From the NCBI GenBank assembly GCA_963788975.1, contig CAWBIJ010000004.1:124001-188000 (forward strand): DNA of 64,000 nt. Direction: 5' to 3'. The stretch's first letter is position 1, and each line of letters opens with the position of its first letter. Under the pieces are notes generated by a model that saw only the letters and a list, made by a program, of their open reading frames with translations, was not told where the DNA came from and searched no databases. Shown piece by piece: positions 1-8,039 of this stretch. The position numbers were made by a program, and so were the translations under genes. The stretch comes from VRUE01 sp963788975. GTDB taxonomy: Bacteria; Actinomycetota; Thermoleophilia; Solirubrobacterales; 70-9.

Positions 1-1299
1 GCGGGTGCGTCGCTCGGTGATCGCGACCAGCAGTCCGTCCTCGTGCTCGGGGTACTCGCGGCCAAGCGGGTAGCCAGCGGCAATGCCGCGCTCTGCGCAG
101 CGCTCCAGCACCCGCTCCACCGGGGCGTCGAGGCGGATCGCAAACTCGCGCACGACCGGGGCCTCGTGCAGCAGCTCGACCCCCTCGACCGCAGACAGCC
201 GCTCGCGCGCGTAGACGGTGCGCCGCACCAGCAGCTCGCCCAGCTCGCGGAAGCCCTCGCGGCCCAGCCAGGCGAGGTGGATCATCGCTGCCAGCGCGTT
301 CAGCGCCTGCGCCGTACAGATGTTGTGGGTCGCCTTCTCGCGGCGGATGTGCTGCTCGCGCGTCTGCAGGGCGAGGACGAAGCCGCGCCGTCCGTCGACA
401 TCGTCGGTTTCGCCCGCGATCCGCCCCGGCATGCGGCGGATCAGCTCCTCGGTGCCGCAGAAGAAACCAAAGGATGGGCCACCGAAGTCGAGCCGGTTAC
501 CGAGCGGCTGCCCCTCGCCGAGCGCCACGTCGGCGCCCTGCTCGCCGGGCGGCTTGAGGATGCCGAGCGTCATCGGGTCGACCGCGACGACGAGCAAGGC
601 TCCGTGCTCCTTCGCGGCGGCGCCGAGCGCCGCGACGTCCTCGACCGTGCCGAGGAAGTTGGGGCTCTGCAGGAAGACCGCGGCGGTCTCGTCGTCGACC
701 GCGTCCGCGAGCGCCGCGGGGTCCGTAACCCCGTCCTCCAAACCGACCTCGACCACTTCGGCGCCGAAGCCAACCGAGTAAGTCGCCAACGTCTCGCGGC
801 TGTGCGGGTGGACGCCGCGCGAGACGACGAAGCGGCGCCGCCCGGTTGCGCCGATCGCCAGGTAGCCCGCCGAGGCGACCGACGAGGGACCCTCGTACAG
901 GCCGGCGTTAGAGACCGGCAGGCCAGTCAGCTCCGACATCGCGGTCTGAAACTCGAACATCGCCTGCAGGCCGCCCTGCGAGATCTCCGGCTGGTAGGGC
1001 GTGTAGGGGGTGAGGAACTCGGAGCGCTGGGTGATCGCATCGACGATCGCGGGCACGTAGTGGTCGTACATTCCCGCGCCGAGGAAGCAGACCTCGCCTT
1101 CGGCGTCGGCGTTGCGCCCGGCCAGTGCCGCCAACCGCTCGTGGACCTCGGCCTCGCTCATCCCCGCCGGCAGCTGCAACGGCCGATCGAGGCGCAGCGG
1201 CTCCGGAACCTGCTCGAACAGGTCGGCGGTCGAGTCGACGCCGATCGCCGCGAGCATCTCGGCGCGGTCCGTCTCCGTGGCAGAGGTGTAGCGAGTCAT
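1..1299 (-). CDS. gcvPA: Glycine dehydrogenase (decarboxylating) subunit 1, 3'-truncated by window edge
   Basis: P-protein N-terminal-half subunit of the glycine cleavage system. With subunit 2 it decarboxylates glycine and passes the aminomethyl group to lipoyl-GcvH. The frame is open from an ATG at 1299 to the window edge (433 codons), so only a few C-terminal residues should be missing against the usual ~445. Family-typical segments include FLGAGMYDHYVPAIVDAI, TPYQPEISQGGLQA and the Gly-rich GGPSFGFF. Subunit 1 lacks the PLP lysine, which is in subunit 2, presumably beyond the window. It lies 36 nt downstream of gcvH, in order gcvT-gcvH-gcvPA, probably one operon. A 569-codon antisense frame over this gene is a GC-rich shadow. 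Confidence 0.93.
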   Translation of the reverse strand, partial: MTRYTSATETDRAEMLAAIGVDSTADLFEQVPEPLRLDRPLQLPAGMSEAEVHERLAALAGRNADAEGEVCFLGAGMYDHYVPAIVDAITQRSEFLTPYTPYQPEISQGGLQAMFEFQTAMSELTGLPVSNAGLYEGPSSVASAGYLAIGATGRRRFVVSRGVHPHSRETLATYSVGFGAEVVEVGLEDGVTDPAALADAVDDETAAVFLQSPNFLGTVEDVAALGAAAKEHGALLVVAVDPMTLGILKPPGEQGADVALGEGQPLGNRLDFGGPSFGFFCGTEELIRRMPGRIAGETDDVDGRRGFVLALQTREQHIRREKATHNICTAQALNALAAMIHLAWLGREGFRELGELLVRRTVYARERLSAVEGVELLHEAPVVREFAIRLDAPVERVLERCAERGIAAGYPLGREYPEHEDGLLVAITERRTR

Positions 1300-1335
1300 G
1301 CCGCTAAGGCTACGCAGAGCGCTGCGGAAGGCGGG

Positions 1336-1725
1336 CTAGGTATCGAGCAGATTGCGGTAATCCGCGGCGCTCAGCAGCTCGTCGACCTCGGCCGGATCGG
1401 TCAGCTTGACTCGGACCAGCCAGCCCTCGCCGTAGGGATCGTCGTTGACCCGCTCCGGCGCGTCGGCGAGGCCCTCATTGACGGCGACGATCTCGCCGGA
1501 GAGCGGCGCGATTACATCCGAGACCGCCTTCACCGACTCGACCTCGGCGTAGGCCGCGTCCTTGGCGATCGTCGCGCCTACCTCGGGCGGGTCGTAGAAG
1601 ACCACCTCGCCGAGCGAGTCCTGGGCGTACCAGGTAATCCCAAAGGTCGCCTCGTCGCCCTCGATCCGCGCCCAGTCGTGCTCTGGGTGATAGCGAAGCT
1701 CGTCGGGGTAGCTGGCGTCGGCCAA
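1336..1725 (-). CDS. gcvH: Glycine cleavage system H protein
   Basis: Lipoyl carrier protein that shuttles the aminomethyl intermediate between the P, T and L proteins. It has 129 residues, the usual size. The lipoyl-lysine motif ESVKAVSD places the modified lysine near residue 66, after the typical HDWARIEGDEATFGIT start of the fold. The start is TTG at 1725, chosen because an AAGGAG Shine-Dalgarno lies about 7 nt upstream on the minus strand and no ATG is available. It lies 14 nt after gcvT and 36 nt before gcvPA, indicating co-transcription. Confidence 0.95.
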   Translation of the reverse strand: MADASYPDELRYHPEHDWARIEGDEATFGITWYAQDSLGEVVFYDPPEVGATIAKDAAYAEVESVKAVSDVIAPLSGEIVAVNEGLADAPERVNDDPYGEGWLVRVKLTDPAEVDELLSAADYRNLLDT

Positions 1726-1739
1726 GGTCGGTCTCCTTC

Positions 1740-2798
1740 CTATCTCTTATAGAGCGGCTTGGACCCTACGCGGGCGGCGCGGCGCTTGCCGCGCACGTCG
1801 ATATCGATCTCGGTTCCGGGCTCGGCCAGGTCGGCGCGCAGGTAGGCCATCCCGATGCCGACCTCGAGCGACGGCGAGAAGGTGCCGGAGGTGACCTCGC
1901 CGACCACGTCCTCGCCAAGGAAGACCGGATTGCCCTGGCGGGGGATGCCGGCACCCTCGATCCGGAAGGGAACCAGCTTCTCGGCCGTGCCCTCGGTGCG
2001 GGCGCGGGCGACCGCCTCGGCGCCAACGAAGCCGGTCTCCTCTTTGCAGCACCAGCCCAGACCGGCCTCGATCGGGTTTCGCTCAGGGATCAGGTCGTTG
2101 CCGTGCAGGTGGAAGCAGACCTCGAGCCGCAGCGTGTCGCGAGCGCCCAGCCCGCAGGGGACGACGCCAGCATCGAGCAGCTCCGCCCAGATGGCTGGAG
2201 CGATCTCGGGGTCGATCAGCAGCTCGGTCCCGTCCTCGCCCGTGTAGCCCGTCCCGCAGGCCAGCGCCGGGCGCCTGCCGATCTGCACCGGCGCGACCCG
2301 CATCCGTGCCGGCAGCTCGATCCCGAGCGTGGAGGCTGTGATCTGACGAGCGTGTGGGCCCTGCACCGCGAGCATCGCGTAGCGATCGGCAACGTCGCGA
2401 ACGGCAACGTCGAAGTCGCGGCTCCAGCGCCCCAGCCAGGCGAGATCACTCTCGTGGTTGGCGGAGTTGGTGACGAGCAGGTAGCGGTCGCCCCCGAGCC
2501 TGTAAGTGAAGAGGTCATCGAGGACTCCGCCCTCCTCGTTGCAGAGGCAGGAGTACTGGGCACCGCCAACGGCGATCGCAGCGACATCATTGGAGAGGAC
2601 GCGCTGGAGAAAGGCAAGCGCCCCAGGCCCCTCTACCTCGACCTCTCCCATGTGGGAGACATCGAACATGCCGGCGTGCGTGCGCACAGCCGAGTGCTCC
2701 TCGAGTATCCCCTCGTAGGTAACGGGCATCTCCCAGCCCGCGAAGTCAACGAGCTTGGCCCCAAGCTCCACATGCTTCTCGTAGAGAGGCGTCTTCAT
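1740..2798 (-). CDS. gcvT: Aminomethyltransferase (glycine cleavage T protein)
   Basis: Tetrahydrofolate-dependent T protein that releases ammonia and methylene-THF from the aminomethyl-lipoyl H protein. It has 352 residues, slightly short of the ~360 norm. The N-terminal LVDFAGWEMPVTY and FDVSHMGEVEV segments and the GYTGEDGTELL motif are diagnostic, followed by the C-terminal barrel ending in RAARVGSKPLYK. It is the first gene of a gcvT-gcvH-gcvPA unit that follows ftsZ on the same strand. A long perfect hairpin between ftsZ and gcvT probably separates the two transcription units. Confidence 0.95.
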   Translation of the reverse strand: MKTPLYEKHVELGAKLVDFAGWEMPVTYEGILEEHSAVRTHAGMFDVSHMGEVEVEGPGALAFLQRVLSNDVAAIAVGGAQYSCLCNEEGGVLDDLFTYRLGGDRYLLVTNSANHESDLAWLGRWSRDFDVAVRDVADRYAMLAVQGPHARQITASTLGIELPARMRVAPVQIGRRPALACGTGYTGEDGTELLIDPEIAPAIWAELLDAGVVPCGLGARDTLRLEVCFHLHGNDLIPERNPIEAGLGWCCKEETGFVGAEAVARARTEGTAEKLVPFRIEGAGIPRQGNPVFLGEDVVGEVTSGTFSPSLEVGIGMAYLRADLAEPGTEIDIDVRGKRRAARVGSKPLYKR

Positions 2799-2832
2799 CG
2801 ACGCGCAAGGCTATTCACTGAGCGCATCGGTC

Positions 2833-2902
2833 GAGGGCCGTCGGGAGTCCCTCCCAGCGAACTCCCGCGAAGCGGCGATGGGAGGGACTCCCGACGGCCC
2901 TC
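2833..2902 (-). terminator. Long perfect hairpin downstream of ftsZ
   Basis: Two perfectly complementary 24-nt arms (2833-2856 and 2879-2902) flank a 22-nt loop, starting 7 nt after the ftsZ stop. No U-tract follows, so it is not a textbook intrinsic terminator. Its position between ftsZ and gcvT suggests termination or 3'-end protection of the dcw transcript. Confidence 0.6.
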
Positions 2903-2908
2903 CGCAGA

Positions 2909-3988
2909 TCAGTCTTTGAGAAAGCTCGGAACGTCGATGTCGTCGTCCGACACGCGCAGTTTGCGAATGTCGGTGTCCTCGGCGGAGATCCGCGGACGGC
3001 TCTCGTAGCGGCGCCGCACCCGCTGTGGAGAGCGGGCCAGCAGCTCGAAGCCCTCGAAGCCTGTGGCGATCACGGTCACTCGCACCTCGTCCTTCATCGA
3101 CTGGTCGACGACCGAGCCGAAGATGATGTTGGCGTTGTCGTCGGCCTCCTCCTGGACCAGCTGGGCCGCCTCGTTGACCTCGAACAGGCCGAGGTCCTCG
3201 GGACCGGTGATGTTGAGCAGCATCCCTGTCGCGCCTTTGATCGACTCCTCGATCAAAGGCGAGGTGATCGCCGCCTTGGCGGCGTCGAGAGCGCGGGCCT
3301 CACCAGAAGCGGTGCCGACGCCCATCAGGGCCGAGCCGGCATCGCGCATGATGGTGCGCACGTCGGCGAAGTCGAGGTTGATCAGACCGGGGATCGTGAT
3401 CAGGTCGGTGATGCCCTGCACGCCCTGGCGCAGGATGTCGTCGGCCTGGCGGAACGCCTCCAGCACGCTGGTGCGCCGCTCGACCGCCTGCAGCAGCTTC
3501 TCGTTGGGGACGATGATCAGGGTGTCGACGTTGTTGCGCAGCTTCTCGATCCCCTCGAGCGCCTGCTGCATCCGTCGCTTGCCCTCGAACTCGAACGGCT
3601 TGGTCACGGCGCCGACCGTGAGCGCGCCGATCTCTTCCTTGGCGATTTCCGCGATCACCGGCGCCGAGCCGGTGCCGGTACCGCCACCCTCGCCGGCGGT
3701 GACGAAGACCATGTCGGCGCCCTTGAGGGCCTCCTTGATCTCGTCGCGACTCTCTGCCGCGGCGCCCGCCCCAACCTCAGGGTTGCCGCCGGCGCCGAGG
3801 CCGCGGGTCAGCTCCTGCCCGATCGAGAGCTTGATGTCGGCATCGCAGGCCTGCAGCGCCTGTGCGTCAGTATTGACCGCGACGAACTCGACGCCGCGAA
3901 TTCCGGCGTCGACCATGCGACTGACCGCGTTTGTACCGCCGCCGCCAGCTCCGACGACCTTGATCACCGCAAGGTAAGTGGATTCCAT
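2909..3988 (-). CDS. ftsZ: Cell division protein FtsZ
   Basis: Tubulin-like GTPase that polymerises into the Z ring. It has 359 residues. The N-terminal IKVVGAGGGGTNAVSRM nucleotide-binding loop, the tubulin signature GEGGGTGTGSAP near residues 98-109 and the T7-type DFADVRTIM are all present. The C-terminal linker is very short (about 30 residues). The tail DDDIDVPSFLKD is the conserved C-terminal peptide that docks membrane tethers and SepF. It is the last gene of the dcw cluster and has a 232-nt upstream region with its own predicted promoter. No ftsA is present, as expected for actinobacteria, where SepF usually serves as anchor. Confidence 0.98.
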   Translation of the reverse strand: MESTYLAVIKVVGAGGGGTNAVSRMVDAGIRGVEFVAVNTDAQALQACDADIKLSIGQELTRGLGAGGNPEVGAGAAAESRDEIKEALKGADMVFVTAGEGGGTGTGSAPVIAEIAKEEIGALTVGAVTKPFEFEGKRRMQQALEGIEKLRNNVDTLIIVPNEKLLQAVERRTSVLEAFRQADDILRQGVQGITDLITIPGLINLDFADVRTIMRDAGSALMGVGTASGEARALDAAKAAITSPLIEESIKGATGMLLNITGPEDLGLFEVNEAAQLVQEEADDNANIIFGSVVDQSMKDEVRVTVIATGFEGFELLARSPQRVRRRYESRPRISAEDTDIRKLRVSDDDIDVPSFLKD

Positions 3989-4111
3989 CTCCCGATTTCT
4001 CCAGCTGCCACCCTCGACGAGGCTGGCATTTGAGTTGAGCCTTTGTTCTGTCCGACGCTGCAGCGATGCTTAAGGGTTCAAGCTTACGCTGCTACCGCGG
4101 AAATTGCGCTC

Positions 4112-4140
4112 AACGTAGGGTATTTTCGACCCTCTGTCAA
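4112..4140 (-). promoter_or_regulatory. Predicted ftsZ promoter
   Basis: On the minus strand a perfect -35 TTGACA (4140-4135) is followed after 17 nt by a weak -10 TACGTT (4117-4112). It lies in the ftsQ-ftsZ gap, about 125 nt upstream of the ftsZ ATG, and would allow ftsZ expression independent of the upstream dcw promoter. Confidence 0.5.
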
Positions 4141-4170
4141 ACGCGCGGTACGCATCCTGCAATCGACATA

Positions 4171-4189
4171 TCTCAAGTACAACTTGAGA
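4171..4189. promoter_or_regulatory. 8-3-8 palindrome upstream of the ftsZ promoter
   Basis: TCTCAAGT-aca-ACTTGAGA is a perfect inverted repeat about 30 nt upstream of the predicted -35 box. The spacing fits a dimeric regulator binding site controlling ftsZ. The cognate regulator is unknown. Confidence 0.4.
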
Positions 4190-4220
4190 GTCTCGCTTCC
4201 CTCACCCTGAGGTCGAGGGT

Positions 4221-4766
4221 TTAGGGAATGGGCGGAAGCTCATGCCCAGAGCCACCTATCGCCGGGTTGCTCGGCGCGTGCAGATCTACATAATCCAATG
4301 CGGTGACGGAAGGATCGGCGAGCACCGCCACCGCCGCCCTCCACTTTCGCTCCAAGCGGGAGGTGTCGCCGAAGCGGAGTTCGATCCCCGAGCGCAGCTC
4401 GACGTCGACCCCGCTTTCGCCGTAGTAGCTGCTGGCCAGGTACGGCCTGAGCACCTCCGGCGCGGCGCCGAGGACACGTGCCTGTGCCAGCAGCGTGCCG
4501 GCCAGCTTGTCTTTCTCAGGGGCGACGGTGAGCGGCAGCTCCGGAAGCGCCGCTTCCTCGGACAGGGGAAACCAGCGCAGAATCGTCCCGTCGGCGGCGA
4601 CGGCGACTGCTTCGGAGCCGCTGCCGATCGTCGCCACGGGTGCTGAGCCGACCAGCTCACCGGCGACCGTGGTATCGCGCAGGCGCAGTTGGTAGATGGC
4701 GGCCAGCACGATGACCACCACCAGGGCGATGAGAGCAATCCGCAGGGGCCGCTTCACAGCTCCCAA
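4221..4766 (-). CDS. ftsQ: FtsQ/DivIB-type divisome protein, apparently lacking the POTRA domain
   Basis: Single-pass divisome protein that normally bridges the FtsL/FtsB complex and other division proteins. At 181 residues it is much shorter than the usual 230-300. One transmembrane helix (about residues 8-26) is followed by LRLRDTT and then directly by ELVGSAPVATIG and AADGTILRW. The latter resemble the segment after the POTRA domain. The C-terminal beta domain is well formed (ELRFGDTSRLERKWRAAV, LDYVDLHAPSNPAIGG). About 55-65 residues corresponding to POTRA therefore seem absent, in frame. The start overlaps the murB stop by 13 nt, so no upstream coding has been missed. The identity rests on position between murB and ftsZ plus the C-terminal domain. 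Confidence 0.8.
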   Translation of the reverse strand: MGAVKRPLRIALIALVVVIVLAAIYQLRLRDTTVAGELVGSAPVATIGSGSEAVAVAADGTILRWFPLSEEAALPELPLTVAPEKDKLAGTLLAQARVLGAAPEVLRPYLASSYYGESGVDVELRSGIELRFGDTSRLERKWRAAVAVLADPSVTALDYVDLHAPSNPAIGGSGHELPPIP

Positions 4767-5668
4767 CCCTCCGGCCAGCTCACCTCTCCCAGCAGCTGAA
4801 CCTCCGGCTCCAGCACGACACCGAAGCGCTCATGGACCCGGCGGCGAGCCGCCGCCATCAACTCGAGGACGTCAGCTGTCGTCGCCTCGCCGGTGTTCTC
4901 GACGAAGTTGGCGTGCTTCTCGGAGAGGCGGGCGCCGCCTACATGGAGGCCTCGGCAGCCGGCCGCCTCGAGCAACTGCCCCGCGGTGCGACCCTCGGCC
5001 CGCTCGTCCTCCGGGTTTTTGAAGGTCGAGCCAAAGGTCTTGATCCCGGAGGGCTGCGCCTCGTGACGTCTGCTCCGCATCCCGGCCATCGTCTCCTTGA
5101 TCGCCTCCGGGTCACCGCGATCCAGCCGGAAGGAGGCGCGGGCGACTAGCTCGTCGTCGCGCAGGTTCGAGCTGCGATAAGCGAAGCCAAGGCGCTCGGG
5201 TGGGCGCCGGTCGATTCCCTCGGCGCCGCAGACATCGACCCACTCCAGGACCTCGGCAAGTTGACCGCCGTAGGCGTTGGCGTTCATCTTCACTGCCCCA
5301 CCGACCGTGCCCGGGATGTTGACGCCGAACTCGAGGCCAGCGAGCCCCCATCCCGCTGCCTTCGCCGCCGCCGAAGGTAGCCGAGCGCCACCGCCGCAGA
5401 GCAGTCGGTCGCCTTCGTGCTCGATCACTGCCAGCCCGCCGTCGAGCTTGACCGCGAGGCCGCGGAAACCGTCATCGGCGACGAGCAGGTTCGAGCCCGA
5501 GCCCACCACCCCGACCAACAGGCCCTGCGCGTTCGCCCAGGCGAGCAGCTCGACCAGGGTCTCCTCGCTCTCGAGGCGAGCGAACCAGTCGGCGGCGCCT
5601 CCCGTTCGCACGGTGGTCAGCCGCGCCAGCGGGTAATTGCGCTCCACGCCGGCAGGAAGCTCGGTCAC
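4754..5668 (-). CDS. murB: UDP-N-acetylenolpyruvoylglucosamine reductase
   Basis: FAD/NADPH-dependent reductase that converts UDP-GlcNAc-enolpyruvate to UDP-MurNAc in the cytoplasm. It has 304 residues. The N-terminal TTVRTGGAADWF and the FAD-binding VVGSGSNLLV motif are clear. GSTFKNP carries the catalytic serine that protonates the intermediate, and EPEVQLLG carries the conserved glutamate. The short type II-like organisation fits the length. Its start overlaps the end of murC by 4 nt and its stop overlaps ftsQ, indicating translational coupling. Confidence 0.97.
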   Translation of the reverse strand: MTELPAGVERNYPLARLTTVRTGGAADWFARLESEETLVELLAWANAQGLLVGVVGSGSNLLVADDGFRGLAVKLDGGLAVIEHEGDRLLCGGGARLPSAAAKAAGWGLAGLEFGVNIPGTVGGAVKMNANAYGGQLAEVLEWVDVCGAEGIDRRPPERLGFAYRSSNLRDDELVARASFRLDRGDPEAIKETMAGMRSRRHEAQPSGIKTFGSTFKNPEDERAEGRTAGQLLEAAGCRGLHVGGARLSEKHANFVENTGEATTADVLELMAAARRRVHERFGVVLEPEVQLLGEVSWPEGWEL

Positions 5669-6945
5669 CGCAGACCCTCCATGCCCACCAAAGCATCGGC
5701 GACCCGGGAGACGTTGCCAGCGCCGATCGTGACCAGGACGTCGCCGGGGCCAAGGCTCGAGGCGGCCGCGTCCCGTGCAGCCTCAATTGTGGGCGTCCAC
5801 AGCACCCGCCTCCCGCCCATCCGGTCGGCCACGGCGCGCGCCACGTCGAGACCGCTGACCCCGGCCAGCTCGCCGACCGGCTGCTCGCGCGCCGGGTAGA
5901 CGTCGAGCACCGCAACCTCGTCGGCCAGAGCGAGGGCCGCGCCGAACTGGGCAGCGAAAGCCCTGGTACGCGAGTAGAGGTGGGGCTGGAAGACGGCGAG
6001 CAGGCGCTCGGGCTTGAGTTCGCGCAAGGCGGAGAGAGCGGCCCGCACCTCGGTCGGGTGGTGGCCGTAGTCATCGTAAATCCGGGCGCCGTCACGCGAT
6101 CCCCGCAGCTCGAGGCGGTGGCGAACGCCAGGGAACTCGGCGAGCGCCGCAGCAGCACCCCCGACATCGAAGCCAGCCAGCGCGACGGCGGCCAGCGCTG
6201 CGCGGGCATTGAGCCGGTTGTGTCGGCCGGGCACCGTCAGGATGAGCTCCACTGGTCCGGGCGAATCGGCGTCGAAATCGGTGGGCCTCACTACTCCGTT
6301 GGCCGCCGCCGCGAAACGGTCAAACGCCTGCCGCAACTCCGCCAGCGAGCCCCAGTGCGAATGGTGGTCCATCTCGACGTTGGTGATCACCGCGATCTCC
6401 GGCCTCAGCTTGCCGAAGCTGCCGTCGCTCTCATCGGCCTCGGCGATGACCCACTCGCTGCGGCCCCAGCCGGCGTTCGTCGCCGCTCCGTCCTCCCCCA
6501 GGCCGGGCACCTCACCACCGACGAAGAAAGCCGGTTCGGCACCGATAGCTCTCAGAGCCCAGACCAGCATCGCGCTCGTTGTCGTCTTGCCGTGCGTGCC
6601 GGCGATGGCGATCAAGCGCTTCTCGGCACAGAGCTCGGCCAACAGGTCGCCGCGATGAAGGACGGAGAGGCCTCGCTCGCGAGCCAGCGCCAGCTCCGGG
6701 TTGTCAGCAGAGATCGCGGTGGATACCACCACCTCAGCGTCCTCGGACAGGTTGGACGCTTCGTGCCCCACCACGGGTTCGATGCCCGCCCGTCGCAGCC
6801 GCTCCATGTAAGAGGAGTCGGCGCGGTCGCTGCCACTCACGGTCGCCCCCAGCTCGCGGCAGACCAGGGCCAGCCCGCTCATCCCGGCACCGCCGATGCC
6901 GATGAAATGGAGTCGACGCGATCGCCAGTCGAGCTTCTCGGTCAC
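5665..6945 (-). CDS. murC: UDP-N-acetylmuramate--L-alanine ligase
   Basis: First ATP-dependent Mur ligase, which adds L-alanine to UDP-MurNAc. It has 426 residues, somewhat short for MurC (450-490). The N-terminal Rossmann motif HFIGIGGAGMSGLA, the ATP-binding loop GTHGKTTTSAM, the central DESDGSF and EMDHHSHWGS segments and the C-terminal DDYGHHPTEV and QPHLYSRT motifs are all in order. It overlaps murG and murB by 4 nt at each end, so the three genes are coupled. Confidence 0.97.
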   Translation of the reverse strand: MTEKLDWRSRRLHFIGIGGAGMSGLALVCRELGATVSGSDRADSSYMERLRRAGIEPVVGHEASNLSEDAEVVVSTAISADNPELALARERGLSVLHRGDLLAELCAEKRLIAIAGTHGKTTTSAMLVWALRAIGAEPAFFVGGEVPGLGEDGAATNAGWGRSEWVIAEADESDGSFGKLRPEIAVITNVEMDHHSHWGSLAELRQAFDRFAAAANGVVRPTDFDADSPGPVELILTVPGRHNRLNARAALAAVALAGFDVGGAAAALAEFPGVRHRLELRGSRDGARIYDDYGHHPTEVRAALSALRELKPERLLAVFQPHLYSRTRAFAAQFGAALALADEVAVLDVYPAREQPVGELAGVSGLDVARAVADRMGGRRVLWTPTIEAARDAAASSLGPGDVLVTIGAGNVSRVADALVGMEGLR

Positions 6946-8039
6946 TGCCCAATCGCCCCCAGGACCTCGTCGGCGATGCGACGCGCCGCGTCGGGGAGAG
7001 CCAGTTCGGCGGAGGCCGACTTCATCGCCCTAAGCCTGGCTGGGTCGCCGAACAGGCCGCTCACCTCGCCCGCGAGCCGTTCCGCGGTCAGCTCCTCGTC
7101 GGCGATCACGGTCGCCGCCCCCGCTCCCGCCATCCAGGCGGCGTTGGTGCTCTGGTGGCCCGCCGTCGCGTGGGGGTAGGGGACGAGGATCGCGGGCCTG
7201 CCCGCCGCGGTCAGCTCGAAGATCGACCCGCCGGCGCGGCCCAACACCAGGTCGCAGGCGGCGAGGCCGTCACCGAGGTCGGGCTCGTAGGCGAGCAGCG
7301 TGTAGCGGTCGCGGTAAGGCGCCTCCGCAAGGCGAGCCTCCAGCTCCTCGAAGTCGCGCCTGCCGGCGACGTGGACGACGTGGAAATCGCGACTCCCGCG
7401 CTCGGCGAAAGCCTCGATCGCGGCGAAATTGATCGAGCGCGCCCCCTGGCTGCCGCCAATCACCAGCAGGCAGCGCTCGCCCTCTCTAAGCCCAAATCGC
7501 TCACGCGCCCGGGCTCGGTCCGCCCGCAGGACCGCCGCCGGCACCGGCCTGCCGGTGAGGGCGTAGCGCTCCCCCTCCCGCCCGGCAATCGGGAAGGCGA
7601 GACAGACCCGGTGCGCACGGCTGGCGAGGATGCGGTTGGCCAGGCCGAGGTGGCTGTCGGCCTCGGTCAGCACCAGCGGGACCCCGGACGCGATCGCCGC
7701 CAGCCCAGCGGGCCCGGCAACGAAACCGCCTCCGCCCATGACCACGTCGGCCCCGCGTGCGCGAATCGCCCGGCGCGCCACCCGCACCGCGAGCAGCGCC
7801 TCGACTCCCGCCCGCGCCGCCCGCAGCGGGTTGCGGCGGTCTATTCCACGCACCTCGAGGAAGTCGATCTCGTAGCCGGCGGCCGGCACCAGCTCCGCCT
7901 CGATCCGCTCGCGGGTGCCGAGAAAGGACACCTCGGCGCCGCTAGCCCGAAGCTCGTCGGCGACCGCCATGGCCGGCACGACGTGTCCGGCCGTTCCGCC
8001 CGCCGCCACCACCACTCTCGGGACTCCTGGCCCGTCCAC
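6942..8039 (-). CDS. murG: UDP-GlcNAc--lipid I GlcNAc transferase
   Basis: Membrane-associated GT28 glycosyltransferase that adds GlcNAc to lipid I to make lipid II. Conserved motifs are VVVAAGGTAGHVVPAMAVA, VMGGGGFVAGP, GGSQGARSINF and the UDP-GlcNAc site GRAGGSIFELTAAGRPAILVPYPHA. The frame stays open up to an ATG at 8135, but the extra residues are an out-of-frame shadow of the ftsW tail. GTG at 8039, preceded by AAGGGAAGGAG about 11 nt upstream, gives 365 residues, the family norm. Even so it overlaps ftsW by 98 nt in a different frame. Confidence 0.95.
   Translation of the reverse strand: MDGPGVPRVVVAAGGTAGHVVPAMAVADELRASGAEVSFLGTRERIEAELVPAAGYEIDFLEVRGIDRRNPLRAARAGVEALLAVRVARRAIRARGADVVMGGGGFVAGPAGLAAIASGVPLVLTEADSHLGLANRILASRAHRVCLAFPIAGREGERYALTGRPVPAAVLRADRARARERFGLREGERCLLVIGGSQGARSINFAAIEAFAERGSRDFHVVHVAGRRDFEELEARLAEAPYRDRYTLLAYEPDLGDGLAACDLVLGRAGGSIFELTAAGRPAILVPYPHATAGHQSTNAAWMAGAGAATVIADEELTAERLAGEVSGLFGDPARLRAMKSASAELALPDAARRIADEVLGAIGQ

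Noticed and set aside
43..1752. 569-codon plus-strand open frame
   Set aside because: Antisense to gcvPA and gcvH; Arg/Leu-rich composition typical of a GC-rich shadow frame with no recognisable domain.
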